From Wenjunlia tyrosinilytica (GTDB lineage: Bacteria; Actinomycetota; Actinomycetes; Streptomycetales; Streptomycetaceae), in contig NZ_BMMS01000024.1 of assembly GCF_014646055.1 (NCBI RefSeq), forward strand, positions 62,001 through 126,000: DNA of 64,000 bases, given 5' to 3'. Below, one piece after another: positions 15,486 to 24,707 of the stretch. A program made the position numbers and the translations under genes. Position 1 is the first letter of the stretch. The number at the start of each line of letters is the position of its first letter. The notes under the pieces are model-generated. The model was not told where the DNA came from. It worked only from the letters and a program-made list of their open reading frames with translations, and searched no databases.

Positions 15486-17603
15486 TCAATCGGTGTCGCG
15501 CAAAGAGCTTGCCGAGAATTCGGGACTGGGCAGCAGCGCGGGACCGGAGGCGGCGGAGGGGATCTGCCGATTCATGGGAACGGTTTCAGCGCGGGCGCAG
15601 GGCCGCCGCGCGTCCTCGAGCCACCCCTTCAGCACCTGGTGCACGGCCTCCGCCCCCACCAGGCCGCCCGGGGGCAGCGGCAGTTCGACCGGATGCAGCA
15701 GGAACGGCCGCCCCTGCGCCCCGCCCAGACCGCCGTGCGAGCCGATCTGTTCCTCGAAGGCGTGCACCTCGCCGGTGCGGGGGTCGTAGGCCGAGTTGAC
15801 CATCACATCGGCCACATGCGGGAACGAGTCGGTGCGCAGCACCGCCTCGGCGGCTCCGGGACCGAAGGGTGCCAGCGGGTCGTCGCCCTCCACCACACCG
15901 GTCGTGAGCTCGTGCTGTCCGGAGCCGCCGATCACCAGCGGCCCCCTTTCCTCGCTGCGCACCAGCACGAATCCGATGCCCGGATGCCCGGTCAGCGTCG
16001 CCAGGAGCTTGGGGAAGCGTTCCTGAAGTTCCTCGTACGTCGTCCGGTGCGGCACATCCGGGAAGGAGACCAGGCCCAGATTGCCCGAGGCCAGGACCAC
16101 CGGATCACCGGCCGGCCGCTCGGGCGGCTCGCCCTCGGGGCGGCGCAGGGCGACTCGGGCCGCCGCCCTGGCCTCGGCGCCCCGCTCCGCCCGCTCGGCG
16201 CGATTGCGCCCCTTGCGGCTGATCTCCAGGCCGCAGCCGGTGCGCACCAGGTCGTCCAGGCTGAGACCGAACCTGCCGGTGAATGTCTCTCCCTGGCTCT
16301 GCCCGTGGTCGGACAGCAGGACGAAGCGGTAGGGGCGGGGCGCGTACTGGGCGGCGCCGGTGATAAGTTCCACGGCCTTGTCGAGCCTGCGCAGCACTTG
16401 GAGGGTCTCGGGCGACCGCACCCCGGAGTGGTGGGCCACCTCGTCGTAGGCGACCAGGTCGGCGTAGACGGCGGTCCGGCCGACGAGCATGTCCCCCATG
16501 ACGGCGGCGACCACGACGTCCCGCTCGACGACGGTCGCGAAGGCGCGCACGAAGGGGTAGATCCCGCCCCTGGGCACGCGGGGCCGCTCGTCCCTGACGC
16601 GCCGGCGCAGTCCCTGCCCGATCTCCCGGAGGACCTCGGCGACGAAGGCGAGGAAGGTACGGGTGGCGTTGGCCGGGTCGGAGAAGTAGGCGAAGTACCC
16701 GGAGCGGCTGCGCCTGCCCGGCCGCCCGGAGACGCTGAGCACCAGCGCGTTCTGCTCGGCGCCGCCGCTGAAGAGGTTGCCGCGGCTGGCGCCGTCGTGC
16801 GCGAGCAGGCCGGGGCGGCCGTCGTGGCGGCGTTCGAGTTCGGCCGCGTTGGTGGGGCGGTTGCACACCATCAGACGGCCGGTGTCCTTGTCGTACCAGC
16901 GGAAGGCGGGGACGTCGTCGTTGGAGCCGTGCAGGATGGCGAGCTGGCTGGCACCGGTCTGGCTGCTCCAGTCGGTGCGCCATGGCACGAGGCGGTGGGT
17001 TCCGCCGGTCAGCAGCTTCTGCACGGTGGGCAGATGGCGGCCCTCGATGGCGGATTCGAGGATGTCGTGGCCGAGCCCGTCGAGCTGGAGGAAGACCGTT
17101 CCGGGCGCGACGTGGCCCTCGGCGTCCGGCTCGGGGACTCGCCTGTGCTTGCGCCGGCGCCCGGCGAGGCGGGCGAGGCGGCGGCGGTAGGCCTCCATGT
17201 CGTACACCGACAGCCAGGCGTTGGCGGCCGAGGACGCGGCGGAGAGCACGGCCGCGATGACCACGGCGGACTCGGCGCTGATCGTTCCGCGGTCCTGCGG
17301 GACCAGGCGCAGGGCGAGCAGGAGCACGGCCCCGTTGAGGAAGAAGACCAGCACACCGAGGACCAGGGCGGGCACGAGCAGGAGCGCCCGGACGATCAGC
17401 GGCCACACCAGGGCGCTGAGCAGCCCGAACGACGCCGCGGCCACCCCGGCGGTCATGGCTATCCGGGTCGGGCTGTCGCCGTCGGGGGACTGGATCCGGA
17501 AGTCGGGCAGAACCCCCGCGAGCACCGCGATGGCGGCCGTCACCACGGCCCAGACCGCGAGCACCCGCACCAGGGACCTCCCTGCCGCTCGCCACCGGTT
17601 CAC
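15486..17603 (-). CDS. Membrane-anchored alkaline-phosphatase-superfamily phosphodiesterase
   Basis: 705 aa. The N-terminal third (to about residue 125) has four hydrophobic segments of the phage-holin/DUF type (VLAVWAVVTAAIAVLAGVLP; FGLLSALVWPLIVRALLLVPALVLGVLVFFLNG). A type I phosphodiesterase/nucleotide pyrophosphatase domain follows. Metal-site motifs are FLQLDGLGHDIL near the start of the domain with TDWSSQTGASQLAILHGSN, then YDEVAHHSGVRSP, LLSDHGQSQG, and a late GSHGGLGG. Start is GTG 17603 (VNRWRAAG). The substrate, probably a phospholipid or teichoic-acid-type phosphodiester outside the membrane, is not established. A 15-bp repeat array lies immediately upstream. Confidence 0.82.
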   Translation of the reverse strand: MNRWRAAGRSLVRVLAVWAVVTAAIAVLAGVLPDFRIQSPDGDSPTRIAMTAGVAAASFGLLSALVWPLIVRALLLVPALVLGVLVFFLNGAVLLLALRLVPQDRGTISAESAVVIAAVLSAASSAANAWLSVYDMEAYRRRLARLAGRRRKHRRVPEPDAEGHVAPGTVFLQLDGLGHDILESAIEGRHLPTVQKLLTGGTHRLVPWRTDWSSQTGASQLAILHGSNDDVPAFRWYDKDTGRLMVCNRPTNAAELERRHDGRPGLLAHDGASRGNLFSGGAEQNALVLSVSGRPGRRSRSGYFAYFSDPANATRTFLAFVAEVLREIGQGLRRRVRDERPRVPRGGIYPFVRAFATVVERDVVVAAVMGDMLVGRTAVYADLVAYDEVAHHSGVRSPETLQVLRRLDKAVELITGAAQYAPRPYRFVLLSDHGQSQGETFTGRFGLSLDDLVRTGCGLEISRKGRNRAERAERGAEARAAARVALRRPEGEPPERPAGDPVVLASGNLGLVSFPDVPHRTTYEELQERFPKLLATLTGHPGIGFVLVRSEERGPLVIGGSGQHELTTGVVEGDDPLAPFGPGAAEAVLRTDSFPHVADVMVNSAYDPRTGEVHAFEEQIGSHGGLGGAQGRPFLLHPVELPLPPGGLVGAEAVHQVLKGWLEDARRPCARAETVPMNRQIPSAASGPALLPSPEFSASSLRDTD

Positions 17604-17628
17604 TGTCGCCCGCCCTCTCGTGCCGCCC

Positions 17629-17733
17629 CGTGCTTCCACTGCCCCGCGCTTCCACTGCCCGTGCTTCCACTGCCCCGCGCTCGGCCTGCCCAGCGCTCGG
17701 CATGCGCCGCGCTCGCCCTGCCCCGGACTCGGC
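17629..17733. repeat. 15-bp tandem repeat array, seven units
   Basis: Seven 15-nt units from 17629. The first three share GCTTCCACTGCCC and the later ones drift to GCGCTCGGCCTG. It is non-coding and lies between the divergent phosphodiesterase and metallo-hydrolase genes, so unlike most repeats here it is at gene 5' ends. Confidence 0.8.
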
Positions 17734-17916
17734 CTTCGCTGCCTCGCGCTTGCCCGGAGCCCCGGCCCGCCGGACCAGGTCCCGCGGGGTTCGTCCCGTC
17801 CAGTATCGGGATCAGCCTCACCGTCCGGCTCGGCCCACCCCTGACATAACCTCGTGCGTGGGCCCGCGGGTACCGGTCCCGACGGATGTCCGGGACGGAT
17901 CAGGGGAGGGATGCGG

Positions 17917-18699
17917 GTGGCGACCATCACATGGTGGGGCCATGCCACCGTGACCGTGCAGGACAGCGGGGTGCGCGTCCTGACCGACCCGCTCTTCCCC
18001 CGGCGACTGGCCCACCTTCGCCGCAGGCGCGGGCCGGTGCCGCCGCCCGATGCCGCCCGCGCGGACCTCGCCGTCGTCTCCCATCTGCATGCCGACCATC
18101 TGCATGTGCCGTCGCTGGCGCGGCTCGCGCCCGGTACGCGGGTGCTGGTGCCGCACGGCGCGCTCAAGGTCGTGCCGGGGCTGCGCAGGCTGCGCTCGCG
18201 CGGGCTGGAGCTGACCGAGGTGCGCGTCGGCGACGAGGTGGCCATGGGCGCGCTGGTGGTACGCGCGGTCCCGGCGGCGCACGACGGCCGCCGCTGGCCC
18301 ATGGGCCCTGCGGTGGCTCCGGCGCTGGGATATGTGGTGCACGGTGAGTCCACGACGTACTTCGCGGGCGACACCTCGCTGTACGAGGGGCTGGAGGCGG
18401 CCGTGGGACCGTGCGACACGGCGTTGCTCCCGGTCGGCGGCTGGGGGCCCAACCTCGGCCCCGGCCATCTGGACGCCCGGCGGGCGGCGCAGGCGCTGGA
18501 CCGGATCGGGCCGGGGGCCGCGGTGCCCATCCACTTCGGCACCTTCTGGCCGATCGGGATGGACGCGGTGCGCCCGCACGAGTTCCACGCGCCGGGCACG
18601 GACTTCGTCCGGCACTCCGGTGAGCTGGCCCCGAAGGTGGCCGTGCATCTGCTGCGGCACGGGGAGAGCGTGAGTCTGAACGGGCGGGTGGAGCGGTGA
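17917..18699 (+). CDS. Metallo-beta-lactamase-fold hydrolase (UlaG-like)
   Basis: 260 aa. The metal-binding motif HLHADHLH lies near residue 55, with further ligands in the HDGRRWP region, FAGDTS (Asp) and PIHFGTF (His). This is the single-domain MBL-fold type annotated as L-ascorbate lactonase- or phospholipase-like; substrate unknown. GGGGAGGG (17903-17910) sits 6 nt before GTG 17917 and directly abuts ATG 17911, so I take GTG as the start. The stop overlaps the GTG of the DedA gene (GTGA), so the two are translationally coupled. Confidence 0.85.
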   Translation: MATITWWGHATVTVQDSGVRVLTDPLFPRRLAHLRRRRGPVPPPDAARADLAVVSHLHADHLHVPSLARLAPGTRVLVPHGALKVVPGLRRLRSRGLELTEVRVGDEVAMGALVVRAVPAAHDGRRWPMGPAVAPALGYVVHGESTTYFAGDTSLYEGLEAAVGPCDTALLPVGGWGPNLGPGHLDARRAAQALDRIGPGAAVPIHFGTFWPIGMDAVRPHEFHAPGTDFVRHSGELAPKVAVHLLRHGESVSLNGRVER

Positions 18700-19307
18700 T
18701 CGCGATGCTCGCGGCGGCGGCCTCGGAGAGCGCGTCGGAGTCGGCCCAGCAGGCGGTGGGCTTCCCTTCGCTGTTCCTGTTGATCGTGCTCGGGTCGCTG
18801 ATGCCGGTGGTGCCCACGGGTGCCCTGGTCAGTTCGGCGGCGGTGGTCGGCTTCCACCACAAGGCGCCGTTCACCTTGTTGCTCGTGTTCTGCGTGGCGG
18901 CCTTCGCGGCGTTCCTCGGGGATGTGGCGCTGTACTGGCTGGGGCGGCGCGGGGTGCGTTCGCGCAATGGCTCGCTGTGGCTGCGCGACCGTGCTCCCGA
19001 ACAGCGTCTGGCCTCGGCCCAACGCGGCCTGGAACAGCACGGCATCGCGGTGCTGGTGGTGTCGCGGCTGGTGCCCGCGGGCCGGATACCGGTGATGCTG
19101 GCCTGCCTGCTGTCGCAGATGCACCTGCGGGTGTTCATCCGCGGGGACATACCCGCGTGCCTGGCATGGGCCGGGCTGTACCAGGCGATAGGCATCCTCG
19201 GCGGCTCGCTCTTCCCCGAGCCGTGGCAGGGGGTGGCGCTCGCGGTGGGCCTGACCGTCGCCATCAGCGCGGGCCCGAGCGCGTGGCGGCGGCTGAGGAG
19301 ACCGTAG
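18696..19307 (+). CDS. DedA/SNARE-associated (VTT-domain) membrane protein
   Basis: 203 aa with four or five hydrophobic segments. DedA signatures are the early GSLMPVVPTGALVSSAAVVGF (membrane reentrant), LGDVALYWLGRRGV, and SRLVPAGRIPVMLACLLSQM containing the essential-type Arg followed by a Pro/Gly pair. DedA proteins act as lipid scramblase/undecaprenyl-phosphate recycling proteins or influence proton-motive force. Its start overlaps the upstream metallo-hydrolase stop by 4 nt, suggesting a joint role, perhaps lipid head-group handling. Confidence 0.85.
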   Translation: MIAMLAAAASESASESAQQAVGFPSLFLLIVLGSLMPVVPTGALVSSAAVVGFHHKAPFTLLLVFCVAAFAAFLGDVALYWLGRRGVRSRNGSLWLRDRAPEQRLASAQRGLEQHGIAVLVVSRLVPAGRIPVMLACLLSQMHLRVFIRGDIPACLAWAGLYQAIGILGGSLFPEPWQGVALAVGLTVAISAGPSAWRRLRRP

Positions 19308-19330
19308 GCGCTCAACGGGGCTCAACGGGT

Positions 19331-19420
19331 CCGGGAGTACGGCGCGTTCGGGAGTACGGCGGTTCGGGAGTACGGCGCGTTCGGGAGTACGGCGGTTCGG
19401 GAGTACGGCGCGTTCGGGAA
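19331..19420. repeat. Alternating 17/16-bp tandem repeat after the DedA gene
   Basis: Units CGGGAGTACGGCGCGTT (17) and CGGGAGTACGGCGGTT (16) alternate five times, giving a 33-bp higher-order period. It begins 24 nt after the DedA stop. Confidence 0.85.
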
Positions 19421-19473
19421 TTGACGGCCAGGGAATTCGGCGGGCCCGAGAGTCCGACGGTCCTATGAGGTCG

Positions 19474-19500
19474 TCAGGGCCCGGGGCTCGGCTGCCCTGA
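19474..19500. terminator. Hairpin between convergent genes
   Basis: TCAGGGC/GCCCTGA with a 13-nt GC-rich loop lies between the DedA gene and the convergent metallo-hydrolase gene. It is a plausible shared terminator. Confidence 0.5.
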
Positions 19501-19514
19501 CGCTCAACTCAACT

Positions 19515-19548
19515 GCCCCCGACGCTGGGCGGCCCCCGACACTCGGCG
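19515..19548. repeat. 17-bp tandem repeat after the metallo-hydrolase gene
   Basis: GCCCCCGACGCTGGGCG and GCCCCCGACACTCGGCG are adjacent, with a shorter third piece after them. It is 16 nt beyond the stop of the convergent gene and belongs to the same class of 3'-end repeats. Confidence 0.6.
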
Positions 19549-19563
19549 GCCCCGGCGGCCGGC

Positions 19564-20562
19564 TCACCGTTCCGGGCGGTCCAGCCCGCGGGACTCCCCT
19601 ATCGCCAGGTCCCACAGGTCCTCACGGGGGCGGCCGGCGGCCTCCCAGGCGGCGCGCACCCGGTGCAGCGGCTCGAGCACGGGTTCGGTGGAGAGCAGAA
19701 ACGTGGCCCAGTGCATCGGCGCCATCCGCCGCGCCCCCACGTCGAGGCAGGCGCGCACGGCCTCCTCCGGATCGGTGTGGACCGTCCGCAGCGCCCAGCG
19801 CGGGGAGTAGGCGCCTATGGGCATCAACGCCAGGTCGACACCCGGATAGCGGTGGCCGATCTCCTTGAACCAGGGGCCGTACGCGGTGTCCCCCGCGAAG
19901 TACAGCCGCGCGCCCGCGGGTTCGGTGATGACCCAGCCACCCCACAGGGAGCGGCAGGTGTCGTTCAGGCCGCGCTTGCTCCAGTGGTGGGCGGGGACGA
20001 AGTCGAAGCGGACGCCGTCCAGTTCGACGCACTCCCACCAGTCGAGGTCGGTGACCACCGTGAACCCCTTGCGGCGGAACCACCTGCCGAGGCCCGCGGG
20101 CACGAACATCGGTGTCTCGCGGGGCAGTTGCTTGAGCGTGGGCAGGTCGAGATGGTCGTAGTGGTTGTGGCTGATCACCACCGCGTCGATACGGGGCAGT
20201 TGAGCCCACTCCACGCCGACCGGCGTGGCCCTGGCGGGGGTTCCGAGGATCTTGGTGGACCACACGGGGTCGGTCAGCACGGTGAGCCCTCCGGTGCGCA
20301 CCACCCAACTGGCGTGGCCCGCCCAGGTGACCCAGGTCTGACCGGCGGACGCCTTCGGCAGCCCGGAGCGGTCGACCGGCAGAAGGGGCAGGTCGGCGAG
20401 CGCCTGTCCGCGCGGGCGCAGCCCACCCTCCTTCACCACCCTGACCATGTCCCGCAGCCGGGGCAGCGGGTCGGTGAGGCGGTCGGCGAACGACCTGGGC
20501 CACACCCGGGCCTCGCCGAGGGGGCGGGGCTTGGCGACAACGCGTTCGGTTTGCTCAGTCAT
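19564..20562 (-). CDS. Metallo-beta-lactamase-fold hydrolase (NAPE-PLD-like)
   Basis: 332 aa. N-terminal WPRSFADRLTDPLPRLRDMVRV, then TWVTWAGHASWVV, the metal motif SHNHYDHLD, and conserved HHWSKRG, LYFAGDTAYG and APMHWATF. This is the pattern of N-acyl-phosphatidylethanolamine phospholipase D-like/RomA hydrolases, which cleave phosphodiesters of lipids. It is longer than the other MBL protein in this window and only distantly related. I choose ATG 20562 (MTEQTER) because GGAG precedes it; an ATG 27 nt further up lacks one. Substrate not proven. Confidence 0.87.
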   Translation of the reverse strand: MTEQTERVVAKPRPLGEARVWPRSFADRLTDPLPRLRDMVRVVKEGGLRPRGQALADLPLLPVDRSGLPKASAGQTWVTWAGHASWVVRTGGLTVLTDPVWSTKILGTPARATPVGVEWAQLPRIDAVVISHNHYDHLDLPTLKQLPRETPMFVPAGLGRWFRRKGFTVVTDLDWWECVELDGVRFDFVPAHHWSKRGLNDTCRSLWGGWVITEPAGARLYFAGDTAYGPWFKEIGHRYPGVDLALMPIGAYSPRWALRTVHTDPEEAVRACLDVGARRMAPMHWATFLLSTEPVLEPLHRVRAAWEAAGRPREDLWDLAIGESRGLDRPER

Positions 20563-20708
20563 GGCGGGCTCCGTTCGGGGGCGGGCCATTGGTAAAGGGA
20601 AAATGGCTGCTGCTGACCGGGGTTGGAGGCAAACGGACGGCGCAACTCCCCCAATCTTTATCCGTCAAGGAGAAGATCCGGGGGCGGACGGCCGCCTTCG
20701 ACCGTATG

Positions 20709-21959
20709 TCATCCATCTGTGGGTTCGGTGAAGGCCTCGGCAAATCGGCTCAGTGCCTGCGCCACATGCGGGACCCGAAGGGGCGCCGGCGCGTTGAGCG
20801 CTTCCCAGCGCTCCTCGTCCGTGGCCCCGTAGAAACCACCGGTGGTGACGCGGAAGCGCAGAGCGGACGGGTCGTCGCCGAACCGGTGGCCGCCGCGCAC
20901 AGCCACCGCGTGCCACTCGAGCAGTCGGCGCTCGAGGGACGCCGCGTCCCCGGCCCCGCGCTCGGCGAGCCGCGCCTTCACCGGCGCGAGGTCGGGGTAG
21001 AGGCAGAACCCGGCCTCGGGCGGGCGGCACAGCGCCCCCGCCTCCGATACGACGCGGCAGGCCTCGGCCGCCACCACGGCGTGCAGCCGGGCCGCGGCTT
21101 CCACGTAGGCGCGCAATGGGTCGGGCTCGGACAGCGCGTAGGCGGCCGCGTCCTCCACGGGGGCCGCGGGCGCCGCCCAGACGTGCTCGGCGATCTCGGT
21201 GGCGTCGCGCAGCAGGCGGTCGCCGATGGAGCCCTCGGGGAAGCGGGCGAAGCCGGTCCGCCAGCCACCCAGGTCCAAAGAGGAGCCGAGGCCGGAGAGC
21301 ACCACCGTGCGCTCGGGCAGCATCTCGGCGGGGCTGACCACCACGGTGTCGCAGTGGTGGGCCAGATCGCGGCGGCTCTCGTCGGCGACGACGACGAGGT
21401 CGAGGTCGCGGGATGCCTCGCAGATCTCATGGAGGAGTTCGGGCGGGACGACGGTGCCGGTGGGGTCGTCGGGCACGGTCAGCACGAGCACACGGGGGTT
21501 CCCGCCTCCCGAGCGCGCCCGGCGCACGGTCTCCAGCAGGGCGAACGGGTCGGGGACTCCCCCGCACTCGGCGGGGGCGGGGACGCGGTGGACCCGGCGG
21601 CCCAGCAGCGCCGCCTGGCCCGCCGCGACATGGCGGCAGGGCCTGGTCAGCAGGACATCGCCCTCGACGGCGGCGAGGACGGCGAACAGCAGTGGCTCGA
21701 TCCCCGGGCCGAAGACGACGCGGTCGGGCGCGGTGTGCAGACCCCTGCGGGCGAACCATCCGCAGGCGGCGGTGCGCACGGGTTCGCCTCCGGCGGCGGG
21801 GCCGACGCTGGTGAGGTGGGCGGCGCCGCCGAGCCGTGCGGTCAGTTCGGGGTGGGCAGGCAGCCCCGCCTCGTCGGAGGCAAGGTCGAGCAGGGCAGGC
21901 CGGGCGGGCGAACCGCCCGGTGTCCGCGACGAACCGCGGTCGGGTGCGGGGTGCTGCAT
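20709..21959 (-). CDS. Aminotransferase class I/II-fold protein lacking the PLP lysine
   Basis: 416 aa with the fold-type I aminotransferase layout: GPGIEPLLFAVLAAV, the NPTGT-like VPDDPTGTVVPPE, ADESRRDLAH at the pyridine-N Asp position, and GWRTGFARFP. At the position where SxxKxxxxxGxR should hold the Schiff-base Lys, the sequence reads LGSSLDLGGWR, with Ser in place of Lys; NPTG is DPTG. It may be catalytically dead or have another role. Two Arg residues for carboxylate binding (GWR; RFRVTTGG) appear retained. Start ATG 21959 is preceded by GGGGGA. Confidence 0.8.
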   Translation of the reverse strand: MQHPAPDRGSSRTPGGSPARPALLDLASDEAGLPAHPELTARLGGAAHLTSVGPAAGGEPVRTAACGWFARRGLHTAPDRVVFGPGIEPLLFAVLAAVEGDVLLTRPCRHVAAGQAALLGRRVHRVPAPAECGGVPDPFALLETVRRARSGGGNPRVLVLTVPDDPTGTVVPPELLHEICEASRDLDLVVVADESRRDLAHHCDTVVVSPAEMLPERTVVLSGLGSSLDLGGWRTGFARFPEGSIGDRLLRDATEIAEHVWAAPAAPVEDAAAYALSEPDPLRAYVEAAARLHAVVAAEACRVVSEAGALCRPPEAGFCLYPDLAPVKARLAERGAGDAASLERRLLEWHAVAVRGGHRFGDDPSALRFRVTTGGFYGATDEERWEALNAPAPLRVPHVAQALSRFAEAFTEPTDG

Positions 21960-22466
21960 TCCCCCACCGTGTCAGGGCACCCCGGAATTACGAAAGCCGA
22001 CACGGTCAGCACCCGGGCACCACTCGACCAGCGTGTGTCCGGCACCCGCTTTCGGGGCGGCCGGACCCATGGCCGCCCCCTCCGACAACCGACCGCACAC
22101 CGCGGCCGAACCACCCCACCCAGCCACCCGACCCATCCGCGGCACAAGCCGATTCCAGCACCCAACCACCGCCCGACCCACTCCGAAGCAGCCGAACCCT
22201 TCGCCGCCCCTCCGGCGGCCAGCCCTTCCGGTGGCCGGGCCACCCACCCAGCCACCCGACCGGCCTGCGGCGGGTCCCGCAGCGGCCCCGGTGCCGCCCG
22301 GCTGCCCGCCGCGGGCGCCGGATCGGCGCACCCATGCCGCCCGGCCCGCGGCGGGGCGCGTCGCGGCCGCGGCTCCTCGCAGCCGGACCGCCCGGCCACC
22401 CGGCCGGGCGGCGTCGGGCCGGGCGGCGGGCGTCGCGCCCGCGGCCACTCGGGCGCACGGCGCCCG
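21960..22466. repeat. 507-nt gene-free region with an 18-nt direct repeat
   Basis: No coding frame has a plausible protein. An exact 18-nt repeat, CCACCCAGCCACCCGACC, occurs at 22116-22133 and 22244-22261, and looser proline-codon-like repeats (CCAACCACCGCCCGACCC) lie between them. It probably holds the promoter of the aminotransferase-like gene at its left end. Otherwise I see nothing in it. Confidence 0.6.
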
Positions 22467-24605
22467 TCAGCGCTCCTCTGCCCGTTCCGGCCTGTTCGGA
22501 CGCATGCGGAAGTCGTAGCGGTGGGGAAGCGGGTGCTGGGCGCGGGCGCGTTCGCGGTCGGTGTCCGTGTCGGCGTCGGTGGCCGGGGTGTCCCCGGCGA
22601 CCAGCCGTTCCACGATTGCGTCCCAGGTCTCCTCCAGTATCTCCTCGCCCTCTCTCAGGTCCTCCACCTCGAACCCCGCGTCGAAGACGGCCTTCGCCCC
22701 CGTCGCATTGCCCGAGGCGAGCAGGGTGCGGGCGTGCAGGAGCATGAAGCGGCCCCTGCGGCGCACTCCGTCGGGGAGTTGGTCGAGCACCGTCCGCGCG
22801 TCCTCCGCCCTGCCGACCTCCAGCAGGGCCTCCACCGCCTCACGGCCCAGCGCCGCCAGCGCCACCGCGGGCGGGCTGCCGGTCGGTGCGTGGTGCACCA
22901 CCCGGTCGATCAGCCCGAAGGCGTCCAGAAGCCGCTGCGCCCCTCGGGCGCATTCGCCCGCGTCCAGGTCCGCCAGCGCCAGGCAGCGCAGGGCCCAGGG
23001 AGTCTGCCCCCGGTCCATCGACCGCTCCCAGGCGCGCACGGCCTGCGCCTTGTCGCCCGCGTGCCACGCCGCCACGCCCAGGTGGTACTCCGTACGCCAC
23101 GAGGGGGCCGCGGTCTCCAGCATGTCCCGCCAGTGGCGCCCCACGAGCGAGGGTCCCGGCGGCTCCTCCACCCGTGCCTCGCGCATCCCCCCGACCTCCA
23201 GGAGGTCCCGCCAGGGCTGCTGGTCCGGGCCCACCGTGTCGGCGCCGAGTTCCACCGCTCCGAACGGCGTTCCCGGCAGGTCGTACTGACCCACCGCCAC
23301 CTCGAGACCGCCCCATCCCGAGCCGACCGCGAGGACGTCCTTCGGCGGGCTGTCGGCGAACGGCAGCCACATGGCATGGGCGGCATCGACATCGGCGCGC
23401 GGCAGGACCTCCTCCAGCCGCCGTGCCACCGCGCCCCGCGCCGCCGCCCAGTCGTCGCCGTGCACGGCTGCCGGGTCGGCGCTCACCGGCCCGTACGCCT
23501 CGAGCCAGGAGAACTCCGAGGCCGCCTCCAGCGGCACATGCTCCAACTGCGTCCGGGCCAGGCCCGCCTGGATCTCCAGATAGCCGCCGGTGCCGGGCTC
23601 GGTCAGCCACTCCTGCCACCGCCGGCCGCCGCTGCCGCTTCCCCACAGGAAGCATTTGCGCCCGCGCAGGGTGTCGGTGGAGGTCTGCACCAGGCCGAAG
23701 CCGCTCTCGTCCACGGCGGCGATCCACCGCCGCTCACCGTCGGGCACGTCGTAGAAGTAGTCGGCGGCGTACTCGGCCCGGCTGGGACGGGTGCGGTCCA
23801 GCCCGTCCCACTGGGGGACGGGAACGCTCTTCAGGGAGCGTTCGTAGCCGAAGTGCCAGGCACGGTCTGCGGGGGCCAGGACGCGCGTGCCGGGGGTCTC
23901 GGGCACGGCGGTGTTGGACCACCAGTAGGTGGCGGCGTCGTGGGGGTGGGGGTTGCGGATGCGCACACCCACATGGAGGAACTCGGAGTCGGCGGGCAGC
24001 CACAGGTCGACTTGGAACGGCAGGTCGCGCAGCCGTTCCCACTCCCACAGCCGGAGCATCTCCCCTCCGTCGGGGGCCGTCAGCCGGGCGGCGTGCACGG
24101 GCGCGCAGGACAGCGCGGTGTGGCCGGTGGCACCGATGTTCCACTCGACGCCGCCGGAGAACCAGGCGCCGTTGAGGGCGAAGTTCGCGGGCTGGAGGAC
24201 GGGATTGCGGTACAGGAGTTCGCGCTCGCCCTTGTTGGCGACGCCCGCCTGCGCGGCGTAGTGGTTCCGCTCGTGGGCCTGCCCGGAAGGCTTGTGCACC
24301 AGGGAGTACAGCCGCCCGCCGAGCTCCGGCAGCACGGTGGCGCGCAGCCGCTCGTTCTCGAGGACGAGGGCGGTCAGGCGCAGGGGCCCGCGTCCGCGAC
24401 CGTAGGCGTCGAGCGTCCGGTACGGCAGAACGGATTCCACCGGGGCGAATCCGATCTGGCGCGCCATGTCCCGGGGCAGGCCGCCGCGGTTGTCGACCCG
24501 GTGCGCCTCACGGGGCGCGAGCAGCGGCGGCAGCGGGTTCTCCGGCCCGGGACGTACACCGGGGACGGTGATGGACGTACAACGCACGGTTGCAGGCAAG
24601 GCCAC
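22467..24605 (-). CDS. DUF5107 domain protein with C-terminal TPR-like repeats
   Basis: 712 aa. The N-terminal part (about 25-330) is the DUF5107 galactose-mutarotase-like beta domain: GPENPLPPL near the start, DMARQIGF, LPELGGRLYSLVHK, NFALNGAWFSGGVEWNIG, NTAVPETPGTRVLAP. The rest (about 420-690) is helical with TPR-like spacing (EYHLGVAAWHAGDKAQAVRAWERS; LRCLALADLDAGE; LLHARTLLASGNATGA). Family members are thought to bind or process carbohydrates, but no reaction is established. I take GTG 24605 (VALPATVR) as start because N-terminal codons beyond it look non-coding. No signal peptide. Confidence 0.78.
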   Translation of the reverse strand: MALPATVRCTSITVPGVRPGPENPLPPLLAPREAHRVDNRGGLPRDMARQIGFAPVESVLPYRTLDAYGRGRGPLRLTALVLENERLRATVLPELGGRLYSLVHKPSGQAHERNHYAAQAGVANKGERELLYRNPVLQPANFALNGAWFSGGVEWNIGATGHTALSCAPVHAARLTAPDGGEMLRLWEWERLRDLPFQVDLWLPADSEFLHVGVRIRNPHPHDAATYWWSNTAVPETPGTRVLAPADRAWHFGYERSLKSVPVPQWDGLDRTRPSRAEYAADYFYDVPDGERRWIAAVDESGFGLVQTSTDTLRGRKCFLWGSGSGGRRWQEWLTEPGTGGYLEIQAGLARTQLEHVPLEAASEFSWLEAYGPVSADPAAVHGDDWAAARGAVARRLEEVLPRADVDAAHAMWLPFADSPPKDVLAVGSGWGGLEVAVGQYDLPGTPFGAVELGADTVGPDQQPWRDLLEVGGMREARVEEPPGPSLVGRHWRDMLETAAPSWRTEYHLGVAAWHAGDKAQAVRAWERSMDRGQTPWALRCLALADLDAGECARGAQRLLDAFGLIDRVVHHAPTGSPPAVALAALGREAVEALLEVGRAEDARTVLDQLPDGVRRRGRFMLLHARTLLASGNATGAKAVFDAGFEVEDLREGEEILEETWDAIVERLVAGDTPATDADTDTDRERARAQHPLPHRYDFRMRPNRPERAEER

Positions 24606-24707
24606 CTCGCTCGATCCGTTTGCGGCCGCACCCCGCCGGGCGGCCGCCCCACCATGGAACATCGCCAGGGGCCCGCCTGAACAGACCGTCTGCCCGGGCC
24701 CGGACGA

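Noticed and set aside
17603..19325. A very long minus-strand open frame continuing upstream of the phosphodiesterase gene
   Set aside because: High GC leaves many frames open; the extension is antisense to the metallo-hydrolase and DedA genes and has no protein character.
22467..24662. An earlier ATG start for the DUF5107 gene
   Set aside because: The first 19 residues (Gly/Ala/Arg-rich) do not resemble the family, whose members begin close to the conserved GPENPLPPL segment; GTG 24605 fits better.
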